NCBI GenBank assembly: GCA_018857735.1 | Contig: JABMCL010000660.1 | Coordinates: 690,001-754,000 of the forward strand | Direction: 5' to 3' | DNA length: 64,000 bases | Origin: Alviniconcha marisindica | Taxonomy: Eukaryota > Mollusca > Gastropoda > Provannidae | Shown here: positions 33,341 to 44,748 of the stretch, in pieces | Position numbering within the stretch: the stretch's first letter is position 1 | How the letters are laid out: each line of letters starts with the position of its first letter | The notes under the pieces: model-generated | Told to the model about the DNA's origin: nothing | The model's input: the letters and a program-made list of their open reading frames with translations, nothing else | Database searches by the model: none | Made by a program: the position numbers and the translations under genes

Positions 33341-34242
33341 GTCCATGAAAACATCTTCCACTCAGTCATTGTTGAGGTATGAGGCGACTGGCTGGTCTAT
33401 GTCACGAAACAGCCCCCGGAGTGCACGTACACCTCGTTTGCTTCAGCTTCTGTGTAGTTTATCACGGCCAGTTATGAAAACCATTTGCCAGGCTGTGTCA
33501 GCCGTGACCATAAACGCTATCTTCCTCTTTTCATGACAGGGAGCAGTTGTTGGATTGCGACGTTCTCTCCCTCAGAACGCCACGGGAAAAGCGGCAGCGA
33601 CCAAACATCCTTAATGCCGAGCAATAAACGTCAGGAAGCCCAGCGTTTCCCTTGTCTCCATGCTGCCACTCGCCTCAGTCAGATCATAAACGTCACAGAA
33701 TGACCATCTGTAAATTCAAACTCCATGTTTTGTCACGACTATCAACATGTCACGGAAATCGAAACGATAAAGCGTTATCACCAGGTCTTCAATGACACTT
33801 CTATGAAAACATATAAATATATATACAAGTACCTTCTACCAAGCTTCTTCTTCTTCTTGGAATCGCTGATTCTTGAAGAGTGTGCAAAACCTTGCGTGTC
33901 ACGTCAAAAATATGTCATAATAAACGTCTAATAACAAGAGCAGCATGGAAAAATGAGGCCTTTGTAGAGTCTCAAAACTGTTCCGCTTTGGATTTCACGA
34001 CTTCTCCCCAACCTCCTTTCCTCTACCCTTTTCCGACCCAACCCTGTCGTAAACCTGTCACTAACCCCGCAGCATTTGGCGATGCGCAACATAAAGTTTT
34101 GTGTGCTGGAAATTCAAAAACAAGTTCTCAATTTCATGCATTGACGACCTTCCAAATCCATTGCCTAACTTGGCGAGGCAGATAAGCAGCTGAAGGACCA
34201 CGAAAAGGTGAGGGGGGAGGAAAGCGTGGTGTGTGTGTGAGT
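33340..34242. other. Non-coding interval
   Basis: Nothing coding recognised; (CTT)4 lies at 33845-33857. Confidence 0.5.
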
Positions 34243-34263
34243 GGGGGGGGGGGGGGGGGGGGG
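34243..34263 (+). repeat. G homopolymer (~21)
   Basis: Run of G preceded by GTGTGTGTGAGTG. Confidence 0.95.
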
Positions 34264-34495
34264 AGGAAGAAGCGATCATCTGCCTCAGTGGCATCTCGAG
34301 GTGCAAACGGTTTGCGCGTGTGTGATTACTCTCCTGTTGCGCCACCTTCCGACACTTGTGCATAGACATATGCGACCGCCTGCAACCTTGCATGCATGAC
34401 GGCTCGCGGATTTCCCTTACCTCACTTTTCTCTTCTCCGGCTGCAGTTCGGGGGTAAAGGATTATGGGAGACTGGATGGAGGACCTCTTTTTGTT

Positions 34496-34580
34496 CAGAG
34501 CTCAGGAGCTGTGTGAAAGTCGAGGTGGCCGTCTTGGCCCTAATAGTCCTTATGGTCTCTGTAGACGTAAAAGCAACATT
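34496..34580 (-). repeat. Interspersed family A, long subtype, minus orientation
   Basis: Read on the minus strand: TTGCTTTTACGTCTACAGAG, ACCATAAGGACTATTAGGGC, CAAGACGGCCACCTCGACTT, TCACACAGCTCCTGAGCTCT. This and 57460-57557 define the right end at GAGCTCTG. Confidence 0.85.
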
Positions 34581-34696
34581 CAACTGGAACCTTTATTTAC
34601 AATTTTCTTAGATTTCAGCGCGGTTCTGTTTTCCGTCTAAAACGAAATTTCGCAACTGTCATTGTCAGCTCATGCACAGAAGATTGGGTTATAATT

Positions 34697-34742
<46 letters not shown>

Positions 34743-34792
34743 AAAGAAGAAGAAGAAGAAGAAGAAGAAGAAGAAGAAGAAGAAGAAGAAAG
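34697..34792 (+). repeat. (CAA)n(GAA)n compound microsatellite
   Basis: About 15 CAA units directly followed by about 16 GAA units. Confidence 0.97.
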
Positions 34793-35327
34793 GTGACAGC
34801 AAAATTATTTCCGCGAAAGTAACGACAGTTGCGGAATTCCGATTATGTAGGTAACCTTTCTGAGGTTTTACTTTTCTTTTTCGGTGTGGGACATGCGTAG
34901 TACGTGCCAGCAACTCGCAGGCGGAACTGAGAGACAAAGCTCGCGTGACCTTAACTCGTAAGTAGGAAGTGTGTGAAAGGCAATGGCTGGGGGGCTGACA
35001 CATGACACACATCAGTGCATCTTCAACAAGCCGCCGTGATGATACACCGCCGCTACCCGCCCGCTCTCCACCCAGCCTCTTAATCATATCTTGTCATCTG
35101 AGCACCCATAAACACTATTTGGCAACCCGCACTGCTGGTCCCCCCCGCACACGCAAGTGGGCAAAACCGGAGGAGCGAAAGAAACACCGAGGGTCAGTAA
35201 TTACTTGGCTCCAAAACGTACAGCAGTCATGCAAAAAGAACACTTGCACGACGGCAGGCAGGAGGTAGCATGGTGCGACTACACACAAAATGTGTCGATA
35301 CATTTCCTTACACGTACAGTACAGTGG

Positions 35328-35330
<3 letters not shown>
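34793..35330. other. Non-coding interval
   Basis: Nothing recognised. Confidence 0.5.

Positions 35331-35409
<79 letters not shown>
35331..35409 (+). repeat. (GA)n microsatellite
   Basis: About 39 uninterrupted GA units. Confidence 0.97.
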
Positions 35410-35412
<3 letters not shown>

Positions 35413-35552
35413 GTGGTACATGTGAAGACCTGCTTCCTTTGATTAGACTTCGCCGAAGAATGTCCAACGTTAGAAAAAGAAGAAAAGAAAGGGAGTCGTT
35501 ACTCCTCAAGGCTAAAAGTAGAATACTTTCTCTCCATCTTCATACACATTAT

Positions 35553-35631
35553 ACGCGCGCGCGCGCGCGCGCGCACGCACGCACGCACGCACGCATGCAC
35601 GCACGCACACACACACACACACACACACACA
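35553..35631 (+). repeat. (CG)n(CGCA)n(CA)n compound microsatellite
   Basis: About 11 CG units, then CGCA units with one CATG, then about 13 CA units. Wholly alternating purine-pyrimidine. Confidence 0.97.
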
Positions 35632-35852
35632 GAAGCACGCAACTAACAAACCTCAATATCATCTTTATTGCAATTAATTTTCATTTTATGATATTATTAC
35701 CGTTCGTCTTGTTGTTCATACGATCTATGTTGGTGACCTTTATTTGTTTAATATTAGGGCTGTACCGATAATTATAAGCAAATTTTTCTTGCTGTAATAC
35801 GTTGTCTAAACCAATGCACGTTTGGATAAAACAGATTCTTCTTTTTCTTTTT

Positions 35853-35937
35853 CTCCGCAAAGACCATAAGGAGGACTATTAGGGACCGGGAGCCCAGGAC
35901 GTCCACATGGTCTTTCACACAGCTCCTGAGCTCTGCA
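35853..35937 (+). repeat. Interspersed family A, long subtype
   Basis: CTCCGCAAAGACCATAAGGA, GGACTATTAGGGACCGGGAG, CCCAGGACGTCCACATGGTC, TTTCACACAGCTCCTGAGCT. The left terminal CGTCCAC motif is replaced by a T-rich tract. Confidence 0.8.
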
Positions 35938-36540
35938 CAAAACCGATTCAAGCTAGAGGTCTCAAGTCTTCTCCAGGTGGGCGGATCCCAGGCCCGAGCC
36001 GCCGGGCCCAACAAGTGCAGCAGCAGCATGCTGACCACACACGACCAACGGTCAACACAACGGCGACCACAACGAGCCCCGGCCTCGGAGAGAAACGACC
36101 CACAACACCGCCACCACAAAGCAAGCGACAAGACCCGGAAAGGTGTCCCAGGCTTGGTCTTGTAACCGGACACCACAGATACCTGGGCTCCTGGCAGAAG
36201 GAAATATTTGCCCCGCGGACTGTCAGAGCCTGGCCAGTTGACAGAATCTGTTGCTCCCTAGCGGACACTGCTGTTGGCAGTCAGCAGCCCTTTCTTCGCC
36301 GCGCGCGGTCTTCGTTGGGTAAATGTTTGAACGGGCCCACAGCGCAGCTGGGGCAGAACAGGCGGATTGTTTCAGTCAAACATGCGCTGCAGTGCTGGTT
36401 TAAGACCCGGCCCCTCCCTCCTCCTCCTCTCCCTAAAGTGGGTTTAAAGAGAAGGGGGTGGGGGAGGGAGGATGGGGGCGAGGGGAGGGGGAGGAAGGGT
36501 AGGAGTAGGAAGGAGAAAAGCATCTGTTGCACGGATTAGT
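35938..36540. other. CpG-rich interval, both strands open
   Basis: A roughly 400-base segment (35970-36370) is GC-rich with many CpGs. It is open over 210 codons on plus (35907-36539) and 106 codons on minus (35948-36268). No domain is recognisable on either strand. It could be a promoter-type CpG island or chance composition. Confidence 0.4.
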
Positions 36541-37206
36541 CCGCAGCGGCGTCCGACCCCGGCGGGGACTTCCAATTACTTTTGAAAGAGAGTTCAATTT
36601 CTGTCTGTGCTGTGAATATAAATGAGTGTTTGGGGTGCATTGTGAAAAATGATCCGGTGCAGACTGCCCCTTTTCGCCCGTTAACCGATCTTAGGATTGA
36701 TTTAAACTGAGGCACAAATCCCTCTCCGCACACCCACTTCCCTAACTGAGCCATCATCTCCGCGTGCAGCCATAATCGTCAGATTTTTTCAATCTGAGCG
36801 ATGACCATCTGACACGCCGACTGGGATCGTAAGCTGGGTCCGCTGACATTGAGACACCTGCAGAGCACTCTATCGCCTTTCTTATTGCAATGCCGCGGCA
36901 TCTCACTGAAAATAAAGAGCTGCTACTGAGCCATTAACATTGTTCATCAGAAAATCATCTACTGAAAGACTGAGGAGCCACCTCTTCACTAGAAGAGGGA
37001 AGTCATCTCACACATGAAGCAGCTCACGCTAACAGAGTTGTCACCCCATCAAAAAGCGAAGTTATCTCACTGACAGCGAGGTCACATCCTCCTCTTCCTC
37101 CGCTTCCTGCTCCTCTTCCTCCTCCTCCTCCTCATCATAGTGTTCCTTTTTATAGCGCGGTATCTCGCCGACAAGGCTGAGCACACCGTGCTTTGTAATA
37201 TCAACG

Positions 37207-37207
<1 letters not shown>
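36541..37207. other. Non-coding interval
   Basis: Nothing recognised except a (CCT)n-like tract at 37086-37135. Confidence 0.5.
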
Positions 37208-37259
<52 letters not shown>

Positions 37260-37265
37260 CACACA

Positions 37266-37335
<70 letters not shown>
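37208..37335 (+). repeat. (CA)n(TA)n(GA)n triple-compound microsatellite
   Basis: CA run with one AAC break, then about 15 TA units, then about 19 GA units. Confidence 0.97.
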
Positions 37336-37338
<3 letters not shown>

Positions 37339-37589
37339 GTTTCTTCGTAAGGGGAGGATGCCCTTCTCTGTGCCTGAAACACGCCGGTTTCACGTAACAT
37401 AGGATGCCACACACAGAAAGGGTTTTCTCTTTACGATGACGGCAGCGGCACGGGGTCCACTGTACGCCGCAGCGGTGTAACATTAGTCACGGACACGACA
37501 CTCCGCTTCAGCGCCATGACGTTGACAAAGCGCCACAACACAGCTCGGGCAAAAGAGAAACGGGAAAAGCGTTTTTCTGCCTGCATCTC
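37336..37589. other. Spacer
   Basis: Nothing recognised. Confidence 0.5.
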
Positions 37590-38100
37590 AGCCGTCCAGG
37601 GGTGTCTAGCCAGCATACAGGCAGGTCGGGGGGAAAAGGGAGATGCAAAAAGTGTATCCCTTCCAAAATTGCAGTAGGCAGATCAGGAAAAAGACAGACG
37701 TAAAAAGTCAGTGTTTCCCTTCCCGCATTGCAGCAATCTATGGATGACCTCCCTGGCACTCGAACAGGTCATAACTTCAAGGAAAAGATCTAGATATGCG
37801 GAAAGTCTTTTTCTTCTAAAACTGCAGAGGTCCAGGGATGACCTACCCATCAGATCAGAGAAAAGAGAGATGCGAAAAGAGTTTCCCTTCCAAAATTGCA
37901 CCAGTCCATGGGTGTCTATCACACCTGGAGGTCAGGGAAAAGACAGACGCGAAAACTGTTTTCCTCCCAGCATTTCACTGGTCCAGGTATGACTTTCTGG
38001 CACACAGGCAGGTCAGGGGGGAAAAAGAGGGACGTGAGAAGAGTTCCATTGTTGTGTTGCACCATTCCAGGGATGACCTGCCCAGTACACCGTCACGTTA
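37590..38100 (+). repeat. ~78-bp minisatellite, six to seven diverged units
   Basis: GGTCCAGGGATGACCT-like starts recur at about 37596, 37737, 37831, 37903, 37980 and 38067, with a truncated unit near 37670. Each continues with CAGGTCAGG..AAAAGA(C/G)AGA.G.GAAAA and TTTCCCTTCC.AAATTGCA. Confidence 0.88.
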
Positions 38101-38513
38101 GCACTGTCCCGGAGGGGGAGGGGGGGGGGGGGGAAAGAAAAAAAGACAGAAAAACACACACACGTGAAATGTATTTCCTACTCTCCTCACACCTTCCGTC
38201 AAGCACTGCAGTTTGAGGAACGACCTGCACGGGGGATCGAGCTGCGGCGAGGTGAGGACAAGTCTTGGCACTGGCATGAAAAACGAGTTGCCCCACACGG
38301 CATGCATTACTTGTCTATAGCTTCACGGTCTGTTCTTGCCCTTACATCTCGCGCGCTGTTCTGCATGCTGTCCCTCCAAAGCTCCCAGCCCCAGGATGTG
38401 GTCCTTAATCGCTTTTAATTATGAACCAAATGGAAATAGTCCCAGTGTTCTCAGAATCTGCATATTAATGTTGTTAATTAGTGCACCAACTGCTGCCCTT
38501 ATGGTGCTACTGG
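38101..38513. other. Non-coding interval
   Basis: G-rich tract at 38110-38132; nothing else recognised. Confidence 0.5.
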
Positions 38514-38630
38514 TACCCTACATAGCTTGCACTGGGTCCAAGAAGTACCCCCTGCATAGTTTGCATTGGTGTCAAGGAAATACTCCCTACATAGTTTGCA
38601 TTTGTGTCAAAGAAGTACTCCCTAACATCA
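38514..38630 (+). repeat. ~34-bp minisatellite, 3.3 units
   Basis: TACCCTACATAGCTTGCACT, TACCCCCTGCATAGTTTGCA, TACTCCCTACATAGTTTGCA and TACTCCCTAACATCA start at 38514, 38546, 38581 and 38616. Confidence 0.9.
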
Positions 38631-39218
38631 CATTTATGCCTTTACGATTTTCCACGGCACCAAATTTCTCAGCCCTTAACAAATTCCATCTCTAGTACAT
38701 TATAATTCTGCTGAAACTATCGGTGACCCTCGCTGTCCTGAAATAATAACCTGGCCATAATAACTGGCCAAACGCCAACGACGTCGCCGCCTTCCCTCCA
38801 AAACCACGCCATTAAAATCCAATCCTTTCTGGTTAACACGATGGGAAAGGGTTACAACTGAATTACGGACAAAACACCTGCACGTCCTCCGTCTATATCT
38901 GTGCTCTTCTTGATCCCCCACGTCATAAACTTCACACGATGATAGGATCAGCCGCCTAAGAAACCTCCCAGTCTGCTCCAGGGCCCGATATTTTATTCGT
39001 GTCCAGCTCAAATAGCCATAAAGCGGGATCAGAATGGCGGTAAAGGTTGGGTTCGCTCTACATATACTTGAGCCTTCGACGTTGCAGCTGGAGGGTGATT
39101 AGTCCAAGCTTGCCGTTGTTAAATTAACGTGTAGCTTGAGTGAGCCTCGCGTCGACTGAAAATTTACATTTTGGTGCGAGACTGACGTGCATAATTATGC
39201 AGTTCTAGCTGTAGCTAC
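38631..39218. other. Non-coding interval
   Basis: A 103-codon minus frame (38700-39011) has no recognised domain. On the unc5 model this is the start of intron 1. Confidence 0.45.
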
Positions 39219-39306
39219 CACTGACTGGCAACGCTAGCGTCAATAACAATAATAACGGTTCCAACACCAATAACGGGTTTGGCAGAAAAAGTGTCCGGTG
39301 AGGCAT
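39219..39306 (-). CDS. UNC5: Candidate first coding exon of UNC5 (signal peptide)
   Basis: On the minus strand an ATG at 39304-39306, with G at -3, opens 29 codons: MPHRTLFLP, a leucine-rich core containing EPLLLLLTLA, then LPVS and one base (G) before GTAGCT. This looks like a secretory signal peptide: short basic start, hydrophobic core, small residues at the end. The left-over G plus the GC that begins exon 17331-17491 makes Gly, so the join would read LALPVSGDFPFGSSDPL, a plausible UNC5 N terminus. A nearer GTCAGT donor would give phase 0 and break the frame. The donor GTAGCT is weak, leucine-rich reading can arise by chance, and first exons are poorly conserved, so the assignment rests on phase, strand and composition only. 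The true first exon could lie elsewhere, including beyond 64000. Confidence 0.35.
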
Positions 39307-39389
39307 AGCGCAGGCACGTAACCGACTATTTCTGAGGTGAAAACTCCATCCGGAGCAACCTCGGGTATATGTACTGACAAGTTCTCTCT

Positions 39390-39440
39390 GTCTCTGCCTG
39401 TCTGTCTGTGTGTCTGTATGTCTGTGTGTCTGTCTCTGTT
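39390..39440 (+). repeat. (TGTC)n microsatellite
   Basis: Imperfect TCTGTCTGTGTGTCTGTATG units. It would lie in the 5' UTR or promoter of unc5 if the candidate first exon is right. Confidence 0.85.
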
Positions 39441-39684
39441 TTTGCAGTTCATTAACTTCTTCTTCTTTTCCCGAATCACATTCAAACAATCTAACACGTA
39501 ACTTGAAAAATGTGTTGGAATTTTACTTGAGATTTGATGACAAGGGTTTCGCCCAAATATAACCTTCGCGGTTGACTGTAGGAGTGCTGAATAAAGCTTC
39601 TGTCTGTCCGTCTGTCTCATGTATAACGTTTCACTCACTCATTCATGTCTATATTTATATATAAATGATGCCTGTAATTTTTTA

Positions 39685-39768
39685 TTTACTCATCAGTACC
39701 TTAGCTAGGACTTAGTTGTTAGACAGGTTTTTGACTGAACCTAAACCACAATCCCTGTAAAATAAAGT

Positions 39769-39770
<2 letters not shown>
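39685..39770 (+). mobile_element. Interspersed family C, copy 3
   Basis: CTCATCAGTACCTTAGCTAG, GACTTAGTTGTTAGACAGGT, TTTTGACTGAACCTAAACCA, CAATCCCTGTAAAATAAAGT, then (CT)n directly. Colinear with 24165-24255 (minus) and 28930-28996. Confidence 0.8.

Positions 39771-39817
<47 letters not shown>
39771..39817 (+). repeat. (CT)n microsatellite forming the tail of family C
   Basis: CT run with one CTCCTC break, beginning at the base after AATAAAGTT. Confidence 0.95.
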
Positions 39818-39819
<2 letters not shown>

Positions 39820-40428
39820 CTCCCTCCCCACGCACCACTCTGCCTATCTCGTTTGTTTTACAGCATCTCGTACCCCGTGACCGTCGACACCTGAGCGCCT
39901 TCACCGGGATGTCGGCAGTATACGTGGCCGCCTTGGCTAACGTGTGCACAAGGTGGCAAACACAGGCTGGCTTGTCGCTACGCCGTGTCACCTATCAACA
40001 CTACCTGGCTCTTTTGCCTGCCAGGTGCCTGGCCCAGGTAACCATTAGATGCCGCCTCCACGCTCCCCCCCTGACAGAGAACAGGGGAAAGTGCCGGGAG
40101 AGGCCGTAACCCAACCCGTGAACACTTACACAGTTCAACGTCAGCTTCGTGATGATTAATAACCGTCGAAGTTCTCTCCTAGGGATTTTTCTCCAGACCC
40201 ACAAAAATGAGAATATACGTGTCATGGTGCCGCTGTAGTCTACCTCCAAACCTCTCCCCCCCCCCCCCCCCCCCCCCCCACACACACACACATACATACA
40301 CTTAGCCTGGAACGAAAAACAACTGCCTGAAACGTGTACAGATGGTACGTACAGCCAAAGTCAAGTGTACCAATTCTACGACAAAAACCAGTCCGGCGTT
40401 TCTTAACTTACCGATGAAGCCGATCACT
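39818..40428. other. Non-coding interval with a 25-C run
   Basis: The C homopolymer at 40255-40279 is followed by (CA)6. No gene recognised. Confidence 0.55.
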
Positions 40429-40590
40429 CGCATACACAGTCAAAACGTCTGTTACCTAATTTGTGTTTGTTTTTGAACAAACAGCTGTGCATTCGCAAAG
40501 AATGTGAATCGCATACACAGTCAAAACGTCTGTTACCTAATTTGTGTTTGTTTTTGAACAAACAGCTGTGCATTCGCAAAGAATGTGAAC
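40429..40590 (+). repeat. 81-bp tandem duplication, essentially perfect
   Basis: Two head-to-tail 81-base units (40429-40509 and 40510-40590) starting CGCATACACAGTCAAAACG and ending GCAAAGAATGTGAA differ only at the last base. Each contains the short palindrome TTTGTTTTTGAACAAACA. The near-identity means a recent duplication or an assembly duplication. Confidence 0.97.
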
Positions 40591-41590
<1,000 letters not shown>

Positions 41591-42571
41591 CGTCTGTGAC
41601 TGTATACCGCGGCAGCGAAAGGACACCAGCCGTTCTCCAATCAGTCGTCACACCTGAGCCTCCCTCCCCACGGCCCCGGTACTTCATTCATCAGTCTAGC
41701 TCCTTCCTGGCTTCCGTCCCTGCAATCCACCGAAGGCGAGCTGTACACGGCGTGGAGAGGAGCAACCCGGCACGATCCATTCACGACATTCATCGCTTTT
41801 ATATCGCGGTGCTTCTACCGTTGAATTGAGCGACAATGGCCCCGACCCTCCGCCTTGTCGCCACCTTCTTTCCCCCGCGTCTTCGAGGGGAAAGGGGAAA
41901 GGAGTTTATCGACAGGAAACAGAGATAAATTGTGTGTCGTCCAGACAAACACTTCATAATTCTCTTGTCAACCAGGCGGAGCAAGCTCTGTGATGGCCTC
42001 GGTTGAAAACGCTCCGGCAGCAGCGTCGGGGTGGGGTGTTTGTGTCCGGCCCGAGGCCAGGTGGGCGCAATAACCATTTTCCACGAGCCGTTCGGATCGG
42101 TTCGGTTCGTTCGCTGCTCGTTTCTATCTCTTGCCGGTTCGTCTTCCTTCTACACACACACTTCTTCCTCGGCCATAATTTACCGCGTGGGGCCATTCAC
42201 AGGGACGTCAATGAGCTCTTGACCCCCTTACCCCTTGCCCCTCCATCATTATGTGAGAGTGATTTCTCAACACAATAATAAGCACGGATCCGACCAACTC
42301 CCATTCTAAGCGCACGAAGGAGTGCGGGAGGAGGCAGGATTTCAACACCTAGCTCGGGGCGGAATGCTGAGCGCGCCAAGCGTCAGTTCAAGACTAAATG
42401 GACCGGATCAAAACTGAATGGATCAATTAAGATTAGGCGGGATCAGGTAATATTCTACCAGAAATCTTCCGGTTTGTAAAGCCTGTATGATTCGAAATAC
42501 TACATGGTAGGAACGTTTACGACAATGGCGGAGGGCGTGTGGTTGAAAAGATGGCGGTGGTGGTGGTGGAT
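41591..42571. other. Non-coding interval
   Basis: GC-moderate, with open frames of 90 codons on both strands near 41800-42280 but no domain. Short GGTTCGGATCGGTTCGGTTC repeats lie at 42090-42110. Confidence 0.5.

Positions 42572-42601
<30 letters not shown>
42572..42601 (+). repeat. G homopolymer (30)
   Basis: Pure G after a GGTGGTGGTGGTGGATG lead. Confidence 0.97.
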
Positions 42602-42604
<3 letters not shown>

Positions 42605-42783
42605 TATGTCGCTTTTAATGGCAGGGGCCTTTTGAAGTCGATTTGTACACAGTACAAGCCAACTTTGATGCCTGCCTATTAAACTCGCTGGCCCATGAGT
42701 AACAGACAGTTGCCGCGGCCTTCAACAAAGAGGAGAAAGAAGATGGAGAAACGCATAAAACTAAGTACATTTGCAGGCCCCAA

Positions 42784-42868
42784 CTCCGCAGACGACAATA
42801 CAGGGAGGGTCAGTGTAAGCGAGACCTTTGGTAAACACACCTTCGTCTTTCCGATCAGTCTGAACTCC
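42784..42868 (+). repeat. 85-bp direct repeat, copy 1
   Basis: Starts CTCCGCAGACGACAATACAG and ends CGATCAGTCTGAACTCC. It differs from 43018-43102 at 2 of 85 positions. On the minus strand both copies are open (VQTDRKDE..FTKGL..YTDPPCIVVCG), but no splice sites or family support coding. Confidence 0.95.
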
Positions 42869-43017
42869 GACTTGACTTGTATGAAGAGAAGCTGGCCTGT
42901 TTAACAGTGCTGGCACACGAACGACAAACAACAACACACAGTATAACTTACACTTTTTTGTTACTGTCTGGAGATTCGTTTTGTCAAATACTCTAATGTC
43001 CGGCTGTAAGAAGACAG

Positions 43018-43102
43018 CTCCGCAGACGACAATACAGGGAGGGTCAGTGTAAGAGAGACCTTTGGTAAACACAACTTCGTCTTTCCGATCAGTCTGAACT
43101 CC
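43018..43102 (+). repeat. 85-bp direct repeat, copy 2
   Basis: Second copy, 234 bases from the first and in the same orientation; it ends exactly where a C homopolymer begins (43103). The 149-base spacer is unique. Confidence 0.95.
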
Positions 43103-43166
43103 TCCCCCCCCCCCCCCCCCCCCCCTTAAAAACATGATTAGTTAATATTAATGTCTGCATAGAACG

Positions 43167-43225
<59 letters not shown>
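43103..43225 (+). repeat. C homopolymer and (CA)n microsatellite
   Basis: About 23 C at 43103-43125, a 44-base AT-rich spacer, then about 28 CA units (43170-43225). Confidence 0.95.
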
Positions 43226-43230
<5 letters not shown>

Positions 43231-44748
43231 TACCAAAGCAGAAACCTGCCCCCTCCATCTGGGTCATGACAACGAGCCTCTCGTACTCTCCGAGAGCTGG
43301 GGGTCGGGTGGGAATGGTCGGGAGAGGAAAAGGGGGGTTTGGGAGGGAGGAGGTTAGGGCCCTTGTGGCCCAGGTGAGGGTCACAACACCTGACAGGTTC
43401 GCTCCCCGCTGAGCTGTTGTGGAGATTTATGGAGCGCAGCCCGACACCCCCCCCCCCTCCTCCACCTTCCCCGCTACTACCCCTCCTTGCCAGGACAGGG
43501 TTGTGGTGGCTCTCTTGTTCACAACCTTCGGCGTCCATTGTTCATCCGGCTCTGTTGTGGATCGAGCAAGGGGCTCTCTGTACCTCACATTACCGTACAG
43601 CCTGCAGGTCGGGGCGACTGAGTCTCTTGTGTGAAAACCACAACGGCAAGAACGATCTTGCTTGCAGACTACACGTACGGAAAATCTCGTGTGAAAAAGA
43701 ACACAAGGCCAAGAACCAATATCGCTGACAGAATTTTTAAAAAAGCCTGCTGTTTGACACAATAACACCTTGTTTTTGAATTGTAACACAGGGATGTTTT
43801 TAAACCGACCTATTCCAACAACAAACCTGGATCATCGAAGGGAAGGAATGGCGGGATAGAAATATCTCCAATGCACAGAAATTGTACGTTTATTAAACAT
43901 ATACTTAGAAAAATATATAGGGGTTATTTTGAGAGACTTCTGATTTTCCAGAGGCTTTTGTGCAAGGAAAGGCATCGAGAAACTATGTGGGTGGTGGGGG
44001 TGGGAAGGGTGGGGGGAAGGGGGGAGATAAAGTTGAGATCTCTCAGTAGTTTACGGGGTCTTTCTAAGGTCTGGGGTATGAGCACAGGAATTACAGGCTA
44101 GTGAAGTACTTACACCCCAGCACAGGCTGTCGTCTTCTGATAACGCTCACCTGTGACCGGCTGCAAGGCATGTAGGACAGGTCAGCCTGCCAAGCAAAGA
44201 CTCTTGGCAGAACACTTCCCTAAATATGAGTCTGCTGGGTCTGCAGTTCTCTCAGCCAGTGGATCAAAGAACAAGTTTCAAAAGAACGGCTATTTTTATT
44301 GTTTTATACTGCCGAAGCACTTACATTATGAAAGTTCAAATCACCCTCCTCAAAACGGCAAAATCCATTCCACGTTCCCGAAGCATCGCCAACAAAAGAG
44401 GCCCTTTATGACCAGACGATAACTACAGTGGTCACTCTCAGTGACCAAAACGCCTACCTCGGGTGTGACAAGCTAAAAGCTTCCTAGAGCGAACGTGTAA
44501 ACTCGGGTACTAACCTTAGAACGGGGCTGTGGGTTTGTCATCGTTTTATGGCACGCAATGATAATATTTTATGGCAGTAGCGGAGATGGACGTCCACGCG
44601 GCCGAAACCTGAACGGTGGAGCGACCTCCTCGGGACCAACAGCATGGTGTATGGGCACGCCGTACAGGCCGAGACAGTTGGTATAATGGACTTGAAGTGC
44701 ACAGATTACCGGTTGACGGGGCGGCTGTAAAAACGGCAGGGGCTGAGG
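43226..44748. other. Non-coding interval
   Basis: Open frames over C-rich or G-rich patches (43300-43560) have no domains. AT-rich around 43750-43930. A possible upstream extension of the SINE at 44749 into 44560-44748 cannot be defined. Confidence 0.45.

Noticed and set aside
35907..36539. 210-codon plus-strand open frame
   Set aside because: Begins inside a family A repeat and ends in a G-rich tract; no recognisable domain. Kept only as a CpG-rich region of interest.
39307..39489. Upstream in-frame extension of the candidate signal-peptide exon to an ATG at 39489
   Set aside because: It would put 61 polar residues (Lys/Gln/Arg rich, crossing a TGTC satellite) before the hydrophobic core, which destroys the signal peptide; the inner ATG is preferred.
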